Origin: CBDIBC01 sp965276635
GTDB taxonomy: Bacteria > Actinomycetota > Acidimicrobiia > Acidimicrobiales > Palsa-688
Assembly (NCBI GenBank): GCA_965276635.1
Contig: CBDIBC010000002.1
Location: forward strand, 62,001-126,000
Length of the DNA stretch: 64,000 nucleotides
Reading direction: 5' to 3'
The position numbers and the translations under genes are program-made. A model generated the notes under the pieces. It was not told the DNA's origin, searched no databases, and saw only the letters and a program-made list of their open reading frames with translations. The stretch's first letter is position 1; each line of letters begins with the position of its first letter. Positions 54,172 through 63,240 of the stretch are shown here, piece by piece.

Positions 54172-54545
54172 AACTTCTCACCGCCGAGCGCCGCGGGGCA
54201 GACGTTTCTCAGCACCTTGAAGCAGTACGACACTTCCTTCACCCGCGACATCCCGGACTTCGGGTTGCTCGGGTCGGCGATCTCGGTCCAGTTGGCCGCC
54301 TACGGGCTCAGCTTGGCCGGAGCCAATCCGACGTCGTCGATGTTCATCTCCAAGCTGCGCCAGGTGGACAGCTGGGACGACAACGGGCTGCTGTCCGACA
54401 ACCCCGCCCACTTCACCGGGTTCGGCAACGCCGCCAGCTCGGGCCGCGAGGCTGTGCCTTCTACGAGCAGCTCAAGGGCGGGAAGTGGTCGCCGGCCACA
54501 GGCGGACCCATCTGCGGTAATTACATCTCCTTCCCCAAGCCCTGA
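54172..54545 (+). pseudogene. ABC-type substrate-binding protein, C-terminal fragment
   Basis: LKQYDTSFTRDIPDFGLLGS, SVQLAAYGLSLAGANPTSSMFISKL, SWDDNGLLSDNPAHFTGFGNAAS, and after a shift near 54450, FYEQLKGGKW, PATGGPICGNYISFPKP, TGA. This is the end of a branched-chain amino acid-type periplasmic binding protein. The N-terminal ~300 residues and the signal peptide are lost at the junction near 54168. 54546-54680 holds nothing recognisable. Confidence 0.75.
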
Positions 54546-54680
54546 GTCAACCACGCCCTGAGCCAGCCCGAGCTCGCAGGCCGAGCGGGCCTGCGAGCCG
54601 CCGATGGGCGTTCTGTGCCGGGATGGATCTGCGGGGCTTGGCGGCGGCCGGCCGTGGCGACCACGGTATTGGGAGGCGGC

Positions 54681-55868
54681 CTACCAGGCCAGCGGGAAGT
54701 AGTCGATGCCGCGCAGGGACGAGCCGTTCCACTCCAGGTCGGCACCGGAGGCGAGGGCGTACTCGGGGATCCGCCTGTGCCACTCCTCAACCACGACCTG
54801 CAGCTCCATGCGGGCCAGATGCGAACCCAGGCAGCGATGCACTCCACCGCCGAAGGCCAAGTGCTTCTTGTCGGGGCGCTGGAAGTCCACCGTGGTGGCC
54901 TCCGGAAAGGCCGGGTCGATGTTGGCCGACGCCAGGGCGATCGTCACCAACCGGTCCTTGTGCAACGGGCAGCCGGCGATTTCGGTGTCCTCGGTGACCC
55001 GCCGGCTCACGCCCTGGACGGGCGTCTCCCACCGCAGCAGTTCCTCGATGACCTGCGCCTGCTGCTCGGGGTGCTCGATGACCAGCTGCCGGGCCTCGGG
55101 GTGGGTGACGAGGTAGTGGAAGATGCACTGCAGGGAGATGGTGACGGTGTCCAGCCCGGCGGCCAGCAGCAGGAAACATATGCGAAGTATCTCGCTGTCG
55201 GTCAGCCGCTCGCTGTTGATCTCCGCCGAGAGGAGATAGCTGATGAGGTCGTCGGTCGGTGTGACCCGCCGCTCCTCCATCGCCGACGCGAAACGCCCGT
55301 AGACCTCCATTGCGGTGTCGATCTGCAACTTCTTCGCCGACTCCGAGTCGGGCGCCAAGGTTTCGGCCCGGATCATGACATCCTTCCACCGCACGAGGTT
55401 GTCCAGCTCGTCGATGGGCAGGCCGAGGAGGCTGAGGAACGTCGAGCACGGCAGAGGTACGGCCAACTCGGCGGAGAGGTCGCAGGACCCGCGGTCGATG
55501 AAGCTGTCGATCAGCTGGTTGGTGTAAGCGCTGATCGCGGGCCGCAGGGCGGCCATGCGTCTGGGCGCGAAGAGCGGATCGAGCAGCCGTCGGTAGCGGA
55601 TGTGCTCGGGTGGGTCGACGTTGAGGGGAATCACCGGCTCGGAGCTGCCCATGATGTCGGTGACCGTCGTCGTCACCGACGAGAACAGCGCCGGGTTTCG
55701 CAGCGCTGACTCGACGTCGTCCCGTCGCAGGATCGTCGCCGACCCGTCACCGGCACCCTCGACGTAGTCGACTGGCGTCTCCCCGATCAGCCGCCAGTAG
55801 TAGGCGCGAGGATCGCGAGCCCGGTCCTGGGCCCACTGGCGAAGCTGCTCTTCGTCGGTGACGGTCAT
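54681..55868 (-). CDS. Cytochrome P450
   Basis: 395 aa from ATG 55868. The I-helix LLLAAGLDTVTISL has the oxygen-activating (A/G)GxxT type sequence, the K-helix EELLRWETP has ExxR, and the heme loop FGGGVHRCLGSHLAR has the cysteine near residue 344. LNVDPPEHIRYRRLLDPLFAP is the usual pre-C-helix region. It hydroxylates a hydrophobic substrate with electrons from a ferredoxin, likely the one at 57435. Divergent from the amidohydrolase at 56017, with a 148-base spacer. The in-frame sequence upstream of 55868 is a shadow. Confidence 0.95.
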   Translation of the reverse strand: MTVTDEEQLRQWAQDRARDPRAYYWRLIGETPVDYVEGAGDGSATILRRDDVESALRNPALFSSVTTTVTDIMGSSEPVIPLNVDPPEHIRYRRLLDPLFAPRRMAALRPAISAYTNQLIDSFIDRGSCDLSAELAVPLPCSTFLSLLGLPIDELDNLVRWKDVMIRAETLAPDSESAKKLQIDTAMEVYGRFASAMEERRVTPTDDLISYLLSAEINSERLTDSEILRICFLLLAAGLDTVTISLQCIFHYLVTHPEARQLVIEHPEQQAQVIEELLRWETPVQGVSRRVTEDTEIAGCPLHKDRLVTIALASANIDPAFPEATTVDFQRPDKKHLAFGGGVHRCLGSHLARMELQVVVEEWHRRIPEYALASGADLEWNGSSLRGIDYFPLAW

Positions 55869-56016
55869 GGCGGCTGCCCCCTGGAAGTTGCGCGATGTTT
55901 GATTCCTGCAGAGCATACACTCGAGCCAGGAACGCCGACTGCAGCCGGCCGACGTTCTTGCGCAATTGCCGCCGCCAGGGCGGCGCCCGTCAGTTCGGAA
56001 AAGGGGAGGGCATTCG

Positions 56017-57309
56017 ATGCGAGTCGAGGACATGGTCCTCATTAGCGTGGACGACCACACCGTGGAGCCACCGTCGATGAGCGAGTACTTCCGTGAGCAT
56101 GTTCCGGCGAAGTACCGCGATCGGGTGCCACGGGTGATCCGGCGCGACGACGGCAGCGACGCCTGGCTGATCGAGAGCAAGGAGATCGCCACCTTCGGGC
56201 TCAACGCCGTCCAGGGCCGCCCGCGAGCGGCGTGGGGATCGGACCCGGCCAGCTTCGACCAGGTCCGGCCCGGCACATACGAGATCCACGCCCGAGTCCA
56301 GGACATGGACGCCAACGGAGTGCTGGCGTCACTGTGCTTCCCGTCGTGGCCGGGCATCGCCGGCCAGTTCTTCGTGGCGAGCGAGGACAAGGACTTTGCC
56401 GCAGCGATGGTTCGCGCCTACAACGACTGGCACCTCGACGAATGGTGTGGCGCCTACCCGGGGCGCTTCGTGCCCCTGGCCATCTCTGGCTTCCCTCTCG
56501 GCGGGGAATGGATGGCCGGCGAGATCCGTCGGATGGCCGAGCGCGGCTGCCACGCCGTGTCGTTGCACCCCGAGACCTACCGGGCCGATCACCCCGACTA
56601 CCACGGCGACGAGTGGGACGACGCCTGGAAGGCCTGCGAGGACACGGGCACGGTCATGGTGTTCCACTTTGGTGGCATGCCCACGTTCATGCCCCGCTCG
56701 CCGTTCTCTGTCATCCCCCACGCCATGCCGTTCCAGACGGCGATCTTCGCCGCCGAACTGCTGTGGTCGCCGATCATGCAGCGCTTCCCCGGCGTCCGCA
56801 TGGCCTTGGCCGAGGGCGGCATCGGCTGGATTCCCTACTTCCTCGAGAAGGCCGACTTCGTCTACGACCACCACCGCCTGTGGACCGGGGCCGACTTCGG
56901 CGACAAGCTGCCATCGCAGGTGTTCCGCGAGCACGTGCAGGGCTGCTTCATCGACGACCTGACTGGCCTCCGGGCGCGCGACGTGATCGGTATCGACATG
57001 ATCACCTGGGAATGCGACTACCCGCACTCCGACTCGACGTGGCCGCAGGCCCCTGAGGTGCTCATGAAATCCCTGGAGACGGCCGAGCTCAGCGACGAGG
57101 AGATCGACAAGGTCACCTGGTCCAACGCCGCCCGTTGGTACCAGTTCGATCCCTTCGAGCACCGGACGCGCCAGGACGCCACCGTCGGGGCGCTGCGGGC
57201 GCGGGCCACCGACGTAGACACGACGGCGCGTGAGTACGGCAATCTCGACCACTCTTACGGGCTCGACATGAACGCCAACCAGTTCATGGATCGCGCCAAC
57301 CGGCCCTGA
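56017..57309 (+). CDS. Amidohydrolase-2 family hydrolase/decarboxylase
   Basis: 430 aa from ATG 56017 with GGGGAGGG. The metal ligands are intact: SVDDHTVEPPSM (D-x-H variant), VFHFGG, ALAEGGIGWIPYFLEKAD and DMITWECDYPHSDSTWP. This is the normal state of the family whose sister gene at 27885 is disrupted by TAG. It probably opens a ring or removes a carboxyl in a CoA-dependent pathway. It lies between the P450 and its ferredoxin. Confidence 0.92.
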   Translation: MRVEDMVLISVDDHTVEPPSMSEYFREHVPAKYRDRVPRVIRRDDGSDAWLIESKEIATFGLNAVQGRPRAAWGSDPASFDQVRPGTYEIHARVQDMDANGVLASLCFPSWPGIAGQFFVASEDKDFAAAMVRAYNDWHLDEWCGAYPGRFVPLAISGFPLGGEWMAGEIRRMAERGCHAVSLHPETYRADHPDYHGDEWDDAWKACEDTGTVMVFHFGGMPTFMPRSPFSVIPHAMPFQTAIFAAELLWSPIMQRFPGVRMALAEGGIGWIPYFLEKADFVYDHHRLWTGADFGDKLPSQVFREHVQGCFIDDLTGLRARDVIGIDMITWECDYPHSDSTWPQAPEVLMKSLETAELSDEEIDKVTWSNAARWYQFDPFEHRTRQDATVGALRARATDVDTTAREYGNLDHSYGLDMNANQFMDRANRP

Positions 57310-57434
57310 CCTGCGCTCACCCGGAGGGCATCACCCATGGTGGGGAGGGTCCGGCACCAGAGGTGCCGGAGGCCAGGTTGCCGAAACCGCCCGAGGACCG
57401 GTCGAGACGCACGTCACCTGGAGGAGGACAACCC

Positions 57435-57623
57435 GTGAAGATTCGCATCGAGACATCGGCGTGCACCGGCCACGGCCGCTGCTACTCGTTGGCGCCAGAG
57501 GTCTTCGAGTGCGATGACGCCGGCTACGGCAGGATCGCAGACGAGGATGTGCCCGAGGCCCTGCGGGACAAGGCGATGATCGGGGCGCAAAACTGTCCCG
57601 AGCAGGCCATCACCGTCGAGTAG
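57435..57623 (+). CDS. P450-associated [3Fe-4S] ferredoxin with His in place of Cys
   Basis: 62 aa from GTG 57435, preceded by GGAGGA. Its cluster motif is CTGHGRC and then CPEQAITVE: three Cys, with His at the site of the second Cys of a 4Fe-4S motif. Similar atypical ferredoxins are coupled with mycobacterial P450s and have [3Fe-4S] clusters. It likely transfers electrons to the P450 at 54681. Confidence 0.93.
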   Translation: MKIRIETSACTGHGRCYSLAPEVFECDDAGYGRIADEDVPEALRDKAMIGAQNCPEQAITVE

Positions 57624-57692
57624 CTGCGCCGGTTGCGCCGCGGCGGTACAACCGGCGGCCTCGGCGGTCCGTATCGCAGAAGGAGCAGAGAC

Positions 57693-58192
57693 ATGACAGG
57701 AACGCACGAGTCCAGACTGCTTATCGACGCCCCGCTCGGCGACGCCGTCAGATGGCCGGCCGAGTACATCGACGAGTATCCCTGGGAGCGCGACCTCGGT
57801 GTCGCCGACGTTTTCGGCCAGAAGACACGGCGCAAGGTGGTCAAGGAGGCCGCTGGCGTGGTCGGCGCGATCGTCCCGTGGAATTATCCGTTCGAGGTGG
57901 CGCTCAACAAGTTGGGTCCGGCGCTGGCAACCGGCAACACCGTGGTCCTGAAGGCTGCGCCCGACACACCGTTCAACGCCACCCGGATCGGGCGGTGTCC
58001 TCGAGCGACATCGAGCGCGCCCTGAGCGTGGCCTCCCGTATCCGGGCCGGGGTGCTCACCATCAACGGATCCAGCTGGTACGGCCCGGCATCACCCTTCG
58101 GTGGGTTCAAGCAGAGCGGTGTCGGTCGCCAGAACGAGTTCGAAGGGTTCGAGCAGTACACCGAGACCAAGACCTACGGGCTTCCGGCCTAG
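57693..58192 (+). pseudogene. Aldehyde dehydrogenase with two large deletions
   Basis: Pieces: THESRLLIDAPLGDA (N-terminus), YIDEYPWERDLGVADVFG and GVVGAIVPWNYPFEVALNKLGPALATGNTVVLKAAPDTPFNA (NAD site), then in a second frame SSDIERALSVASRIRAGVLTINGSSWYGPASPFGGFKQSGVGRQNEFEGFEQYTETKTYG (C-terminus). The catalytic region with Cys and Glu (~250 aa) and ~75 residues near the start are missing. About 500 bases remain of ~1450. Confidence 0.85.
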
Positions 58193-58321
58193 ACGACGTT
58201 TTTCGCCGAGGCGCTTCCCGAGCTTCGGCCCGGTAGGGTCGCACCAGCCCTCGCCGCCGTGGACACGCCAATGTCCACGGGAGCGTCCCGCCTCGAGGGG
58301 TGGGTTGGGTACCTTCCCCAC

Positions 58322-59527
58322 ATGGACACCGAAGACCGGCAGGTCGTCGACAACGCCGTCGACCACCTCCTCGAGGAGCATCCCCCGGCGTCAACCGAGC
58401 CTGTGGAGTTCCTGCGGGCACAGTTCGACGCCGGACTGGCCTACGTCTGGTTCCCGCCGGGTTACGGGGGCTTGGGGCTACCCCTCGAGTTGCAGCAGGC
58501 CGTCGACCTGCGGCTTGCTGCGGCCGGAGCTCCGCCGAGCGGCCGTACGACCAACGCCATCGCCGCCGGACAGGGAGCGGCCAGCATCCTGGCCTACGGC
58601 AGCGAGGACCAGAAGCGCCGTTACCTCCGACCGCTCTTCACGGCCGAGCTGATGGGTTGTCAGCTCTACAGCGAGCCCGGCTCGGGTTCGGACCTTGCGT
58701 CCCTCGCCACTCGAGCCGTACGCGACGGCGATGAGTGGGTCGTCGACGGGCAGAAGGTGTGGACCTCTGGAGCCCATCGCGCCGACATCGCCATTCTCCT
58801 GGCCCGGACCGATCTCACGGTTCCCAAGCACGCCGGGCTGACCCAGTTCGTCGTCGACATGCACGACCCGGGCGTCGAAGTACGGCCGCTGCGGCAGATG
58901 TCGGGCGGCGCCGAGTTCAACGAGGTGTTCCTCGGCGGGGTGCGGGTTCCGGACTCCGAGCGACTGGGCGAGGTCAATGACGGCTGGGCGGTGTCGCAGC
59001 ACACCTTGCTGGCCGAGCGCTACAACATGCCCCAGGTGGCCAGTCGCGGGGAAGGAGCCATCTCCCTGGCCGTCGATGCGTGGCAACGACGGCAGGACAA
59101 GAGCTCACCGACGGCACGAGCCCTGCGGGCGGAGTTGCTTCGCCACTGGGTCGACAACGAGGTGCTCCGCCTGCTGTTGCGCCGGGCGGCCGAGCGGCGG
59201 GCTCTCGGGATCGCCGGTCCGGAGGGCTCGCTCGGGAAGGTGGCGGTCTCCGCCACGCTGCGACGACTGAACGAGTGGGCACCGGCACTCCTCGGCGCCG
59301 AGGGCTGCATCCTGCCAGAAGGGTACGACTCGCTGCCGGACGACCGGGTCGGGATGCGCAGGATGGCCTCCGATCTCGCCGCAGCGTGCGTCGGCAGCCC
59401 CGGGGTTGCCATCGCCGGCGGCACCGATCAGATCCAGCGGAACATCATCGGCGACCGGGTGCTCGGCTTGCCCCGTGAACCGGCGGTCGATCGGGGGGCG
59501 CCCTGGATCCAGACGCCGCGCAACTGA
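58322..59527 (+). CDS. Acyl-CoA dehydrogenase
   Basis: 401 aa from ATG 58322 (GTG 58259 is in frame). It has VWFPPGYGGLGLPLELQQAVD, CQLYSEPGSGSDLASLATRAVRDGDEWVVDGQKVWTSGAHRAD and GGTDQIQRNIIGDRVLGLPREP, all with the usual spacing, so FAD and acyl-CoA binding are intact. Probably desaturates a CoA thioester in the same pathway as the neighbouring thiolase and DUF35 genes. Confidence 0.92.
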   Translation: MDTEDRQVVDNAVDHLLEEHPPASTEPVEFLRAQFDAGLAYVWFPPGYGGLGLPLELQQAVDLRLAAAGAPPSGRTTNAIAAGQGAASILAYGSEDQKRRYLRPLFTAELMGCQLYSEPGSGSDLASLATRAVRDGDEWVVDGQKVWTSGAHRADIAILLARTDLTVPKHAGLTQFVVDMHDPGVEVRPLRQMSGGAEFNEVFLGGVRVPDSERLGEVNDGWAVSQHTLLAERYNMPQVASRGEGAISLAVDAWQRRQDKSSPTARALRAELLRHWVDNEVLRLLLRRAAERRALGIAGPEGSLGKVAVSATLRRLNEWAPALLGAEGCILPEGYDSLPDDRVGMRRMASDLAAACVGSPGVAIAGGTDQIQRNIIGDRVLGLPREPAVDRGAPWIQTPRN

Positions 59528-59575
59528 GCGGCGCCATCCAACCTCGCACTGCTTCGCCTCCCGAACGGCAGCCGC

Positions 59576-60739
59576 TCAGCTCCGGGTGAGGACCATTGCG
59601 CCGCACTGGGGGCCGTGGGCGTTGGCTACCACGGCCACCTTGGCGTGGGGGACCTGGCGTCTACCGCACTCGCCTCGCAGCTGCAGTACCGCCTCGGTGA
59701 GAAAACCCAGACCGTGCAGGCGCCCCTCGGTCAGTTGACCTCCGTGGGTGTTGAGCGGAAGGCTGCCGCCGGGGCCGATGCGCTTGCCGTTGTCGACCCA
59801 GTCACCGAACTCCCCGATACCGCAGAATCCGAGGGCTTCTATCCAGGAGATGGTGATGTGGGTGAAGCCGTCGTAGAGCGCGGCCACGTTGACGTCCCGG
59901 ACGCTGACCGACGCGTCGCACCACAACCGCTTCGCACACTGACGGGTGCCCCCGAAGAGGAGGTCATCGGGGAACGTCCAGTCAGGGGTGCGGCCGGTCC
60001 CGTAGGCGATGCTGTCGATGAGCACGGCCGGCTTCGCCAGGTCGGCGGCTCGTTCCGCAGTCGTCAACACTGCGGCGCAGGCCCCGCTGACTGGGTAGTC
60101 GCAGTCGAGAAGGACCAGCGGTTCGGCCACCGGACGCGAGGCCAGGTAGTCGTCCATGGTGATGGGGTCGCGCAGCACGGCCCGTTCGTTGCCGGCCGCC
60201 CATCTCCTGGCGTTGACGGCAATGTGGCCGTAGTCCTCGTTCGAGCCGCCCAGCTCGGCGATGCGGCGTTGCTTGCGCATGCCCATCGACTGGATGATCC
60301 CGCCCGCCAGGCCGTAGGGGGCGGTGAACTGCTCGTGGCCGCCGGCCGGCTGGCGCTCGGTGAGCACCGCCCCCTGATGGCCGGCGGCACGGGTGATGGT
60401 CCGATACACCAGAACCGTGTCGCACGCGCCGGAGGCGATGGCCATCGCGGCATCCAAGGCGCCCGCCAGCCCGGAGGGGCCGCTGCCCATGATGTCGTTG
60501 AAGACGTGGAGGTTGTCGATGCCGAGCAGTTTCTGCGCGCTGATGGCCGTGGGTGAGTCCCCCCGGCCGCCGAACTGGTACTCGACGATCCCGTCCACGT
60601 CGGCAGGGGTGAGGCCGGCGTCCGTGAGCGCGCCGCGGCATGACGTCAAGGTCATGCTGCGGATGTCGGGCGCACCTGACCGAGCGATGGGAGAGTAGCC
60701 CACGCCGGCGATGGCGACGGGCCGGGACAGGCGGCTCAT
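59576..60739 (-). CDS. Thiolase-family acyltransferase (SCP2-type)
   Basis: 387 aa from ATG 60739, overlapping the DUF35 stop (ATGA). It has RPVAIAGVGYSPIARSG, LTSCRGALTDAGLTPADVDGIV, FNDIMGSGPSGLAGALDAAMAIASGACD and SLPLNTHGGQLTEGRLHGLGF. The nucleophilic Cys region of classic thiolases is atypical, as in DUF35-paired lipid-transfer thiolases, which may act as retro-aldolase-type enzymes in side-chain cleavage. It is the intact counterpart of the frameshifted gene at 36869. Confidence 0.9.
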   Translation of the reverse strand: MSRLSRPVAIAGVGYSPIARSGAPDIRSMTLTSCRGALTDAGLTPADVDGIVEYQFGGRGDSPTAISAQKLLGIDNLHVFNDIMGSGPSGLAGALDAAMAIASGACDTVLVYRTITRAAGHQGAVLTERQPAGGHEQFTAPYGLAGGIIQSMGMRKQRRIAELGGSNEDYGHIAVNARRWAAGNERAVLRDPITMDDYLASRPVAEPLVLLDCDYPVSGACAAVLTTAERAADLAKPAVLIDSIAYGTGRTPDWTFPDDLLFGGTRQCAKRLWCDASVSVRDVNVAALYDGFTHITISWIEALGFCGIGEFGDWVDNGKRIGPGGSLPLNTHGGQLTEGRLHGLGFLTEAVLQLRGECGRRQVPHAKVAVVANAHGPQCGAMVLTRS

Positions 60740-61143
60740 GCCGGGGTCCCGGCCAGGCGGAACTGCGGCAGGCTCCACTCGCCTCGAACCTCGAACGTCA
60801 CCTCGACCGGAGCCCCGCCCTTGACGTCCTCCGGCGCACAGCCGACGACGTTGGTGAGGATCCGGGCGGAGGGGTCCTCCTCGAGCTCGACCAGTGCCAG
60901 CACGAACGGCACCTCGAAGGCGGGGTCGAAGGTCTGGCGGGCGACGGTGAAGGCGTAGATGTGGCCCCGGCCGCTCACCTCAGCCGGCGTCAACGGGTCG
61001 GCCCCACACATCTGACACACCACGGTGGGCGGGTACTGGTACCGGCGACACGCATCGCACCGCTGCACCAGCAGCTTCCCTTGGCGGGCGCCTTCCCAGT
61101 AGAACTCCGACACCGCGTCGGGTTGCGGCACGGGCTTGTCCAT
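60736..61143 (-). CDS. DUF35 Zn-ribbon OB-fold protein, thiolase partner
   Basis: 135 aa. Zinc ribbon: CDACRRYQYPPTVVCQMC; OB-fold: GRGHIYAFTVARQTFDPAF and LALVELEEDPSARILTNVVG. It forms a co-translated pair with the downstream thiolase. Unlike the pair at 36429-38073, here DUF35 comes first. ATG 61143 was chosen because the upstream in-frame stretch has no conserved residues. Confidence 0.92.
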   Translation of the reverse strand: MDKPVPQPDAVSEFYWEGARQGKLLVQRCDACRRYQYPPTVVCQMCGADPLTPAEVSGRGHIYAFTVARQTFDPAFEVPFVLALVELEEDPSARILTNVVGCAPEDVKGGAPVEVTFEVRGEWSLPQFRLAGTPA

Positions 61144-61269
61144 GTGTTTCTCCTGACTGCTTCGAGCCACCGGACGGCAGCGTATCGGTCCGTCCGCAGC
61201 GGACACCTCGGTAGTCCGTTGCTACCGTCCTCGACAGGGGCCAACGAGCTCAGGAAGAGGACTGGGAAA

Positions 61270-61872
61270 ATGGGAGCGATGCTGCGGGTGGGTCTGGTGG
61301 GGGTGGGATGGGGTGCGCTCGTCCACGCTCCTGCGTTCCGCGCCGTCGCTGGATACCAACTCGTCGCCCTGTGTGCCACCCGTCCGGAGAGCGTGGCGCG
61401 GGCGTCCGAGCGACCCGGTGTCAGCGACACTTCGACGGATTGGAAGTCCTTCGTCAGGCGCGACGACCTCGACCTGATTTCCATTTCCGCACCCGTACCG
61501 TTCCACCGGGAGATGACGCTCGCGGCGCTCGACGCCGGCAAGCATGTGCTGTGCGAGAAGCCTCTGGCGATGAACGGTGACGAGTGTCTCGACATGGTCC
61601 TCGCCGCCGAGCGCAGCGACCGGGCCACTGCAGTTTGCTTCGAGAACCGCTGGTCCCCCGAGCGGCTGGCTATCCGGGAGCTGGCGGAGGGCGGAGCGCC
61701 GGGCCCGTGTCGTTTGTGCAGGCAACCGTCCGAGGATTGGCTCCCGGCCTTCGACGGCGCGCCGACCTCCCTGCCCTCGCTGCGAGACGGCTGGAGAGTG
61801 CAACAGATCATCGATGCAGCGCTGCGCTCCTCCGACGGCGGCGGATGGGTCGACATCGAGCAGACGAAATGA
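61270..61872 (+). pseudogene. Gfo/Idh/MocA oxidoreductase with in-frame internal deletion
   Basis: About 200 aa from ATG 61270. It begins VGLVGVGWGALVHAPAFRAV (NAD-binding GxGxxG-like), DLDLISISAPVPFHREMTLAALDAGKHVLCEKPLAMN with the catalytic EKP, then jumps from ENRWSPERLAIRELAEGG to DWLPAFDGAPTSLPSLRDGWRVQQIIDAAL, which is the family's C-terminus. About 150 residues of the substrate domain are missing although the frame is kept. Not a functional dehydrogenase. Confidence 0.8.
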
Positions 61873-61889
61873 GGCTAGGAGTGGTGCGA

Positions 61890-63102
61890 TGACGAAGCCC
61901 TTGGCCGGCGTGAAAGTCGTCGAGCTCTCGATGTGGGCCTACGTGCCCTCGGCCGGCGCGGTGCTGGCTGACTGGGGAGCGGACGTCGTCAAGATCGAAT
62001 CCCCCTCGGGCGATCCCATCCGGGGCCTGGTGAACGCCGGAGTCGGGCCTATGGCGGATATCACCTTCACCTGGGAGATCTTCAACCGCAACAAGAAGGC
62101 CATCGCTCTGGACCTCACCAGGCCCGAGGCGCAAGAGATCGTCTACATGCTGGCCGCAGACGCCGACGTGTTCCTCACCAGCCTTCTGCCACCGGCGCGC
62201 AAGAAGCTGGGCGTGGACCTGGCCAGGATCCGGGAGGCCAACCCCGGCATCATCTACGCCTCCGGGACCGGTCAGGGAGCCCGGGGCCCCGAAGCCGATC
62301 GCGGCGGCTACGACTCCATCACCTTCTGGTCGCGCGGTTCTATAGCCGCAGCGGTCACCCCTCCAGAGCACCCACGACCGGTGGGCATGCCGGCCGGGGC
62401 GTTCGGCGACTCCATCTCTGGCATGGCCCTCGCCGGCGGGGTGGCCGCTGCGCTCGTGCAGAAGGCTCGAACAGGCGAGGCGTCGGTGGTCGACGGCTCG
62501 CTGCTCGGGACGGCCATGTGGGCCATGCAGATGGGGATCGTCGGCGCCGCCGTGGCAGCTGCCGCCCCCTCGCCAGCCAAGCTCGACGTCGCCCCGGTGG
62601 CCAACCCACTGGTTACCAGCTACCGAACCTCCGACGACCGGTGGGTGGCCTTGTTGCATGCTGCAGCGCGATGCCTACTGGGACCGGCTGTTCGCGACCG
62701 TCGGGCGGTCCGACATCCTCTCCGATCCCCGGTTCCAGACCCGGCAGACCGCACCGCCAACGGTGATGCTGCGGTAGCCGAGCTGGAGACGACGTTCGCC
62801 GAGCACCCACTGGCTCACTGGCTAGAGGTCCTGCCTGCCAGAAGGGGCAATGGGACGTGGTCCGGCTGGTATCCGAGGTTGGGTCTGACCCGCAGGCGGT
62901 CGCCAACGGCTTCATTCAGGACGTGGGCTACGGGGAGGACCGTTCATTGCCGATTGTCGCCAATCCCGTTCAGTTCGACCGGGCTCCGCCGGAGCTGCGG
63001 CTGGCGCCGACCTTAGGGGAGCACACAGACGCCGTCCTGGCGCCTCTCGGTATGGACGACGAGGCGATCCGAGGTCAAGATCAGTGGCGGAGTCGTATAG
63101 CC
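61890..63102 (+). pseudogene. CaiB/BaiF CoA-transferase with several frameshifts
   Basis: From ATG 61890: LAGVKVVELSMWAYVPSAGAVLADWGADVVKIESPSGDPIRG and FNRNKKAIALDLTRPEAQEIVY, with frame kept to DDRWVALL. Shifts then occur near 62656 (to MLQRDAYWDRLFATVGRSDILSDPRFQTRQT), 62750 (NGDAAVAELETTFAEHPLAHWLEVLPA), 62842 (GQWDVVRLVSEVGSDPQAVANGFIQDV) and 63069 (EVKISGGVV, TAG). About 400 aa if restored. At least four indels, so long dead or in a poorly resolved stretch. Confidence 0.85.
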
Positions 63103-63240
63103 CCGGGCAGTCGTGTCCAGGGCCCGCACCCTCGGGTGCCAATGACAAGGAGCTCGTTCGAGAGCGACTACCCGCACTCGGACGGCAACTGGCCCACACC
63201 CGCAAGCTGCTGGCCGAGGCCGCTCATGAAGCGGAGTTGA
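63103..63240 (+). pseudogene. Amidohydrolase C-terminal fragment
   Basis: Reads SSFESDYPHSDGNWP in one frame, then HTRKLLAEAAHEAEL in another; ESDYPHSD is the metal-site segment seen in the intact gene at 56017. Only this short piece remains, against the 3' end of the CoA-transferase remnant. Confidence 0.65.

Noticed and set aside
54681..56390. 569-aa P450 starting at 56390
   Set aside because: The first ~170 residues are antisense to the amidohydrolase gene and the divergent spacer; the P450 fold begins after ATG 55868.
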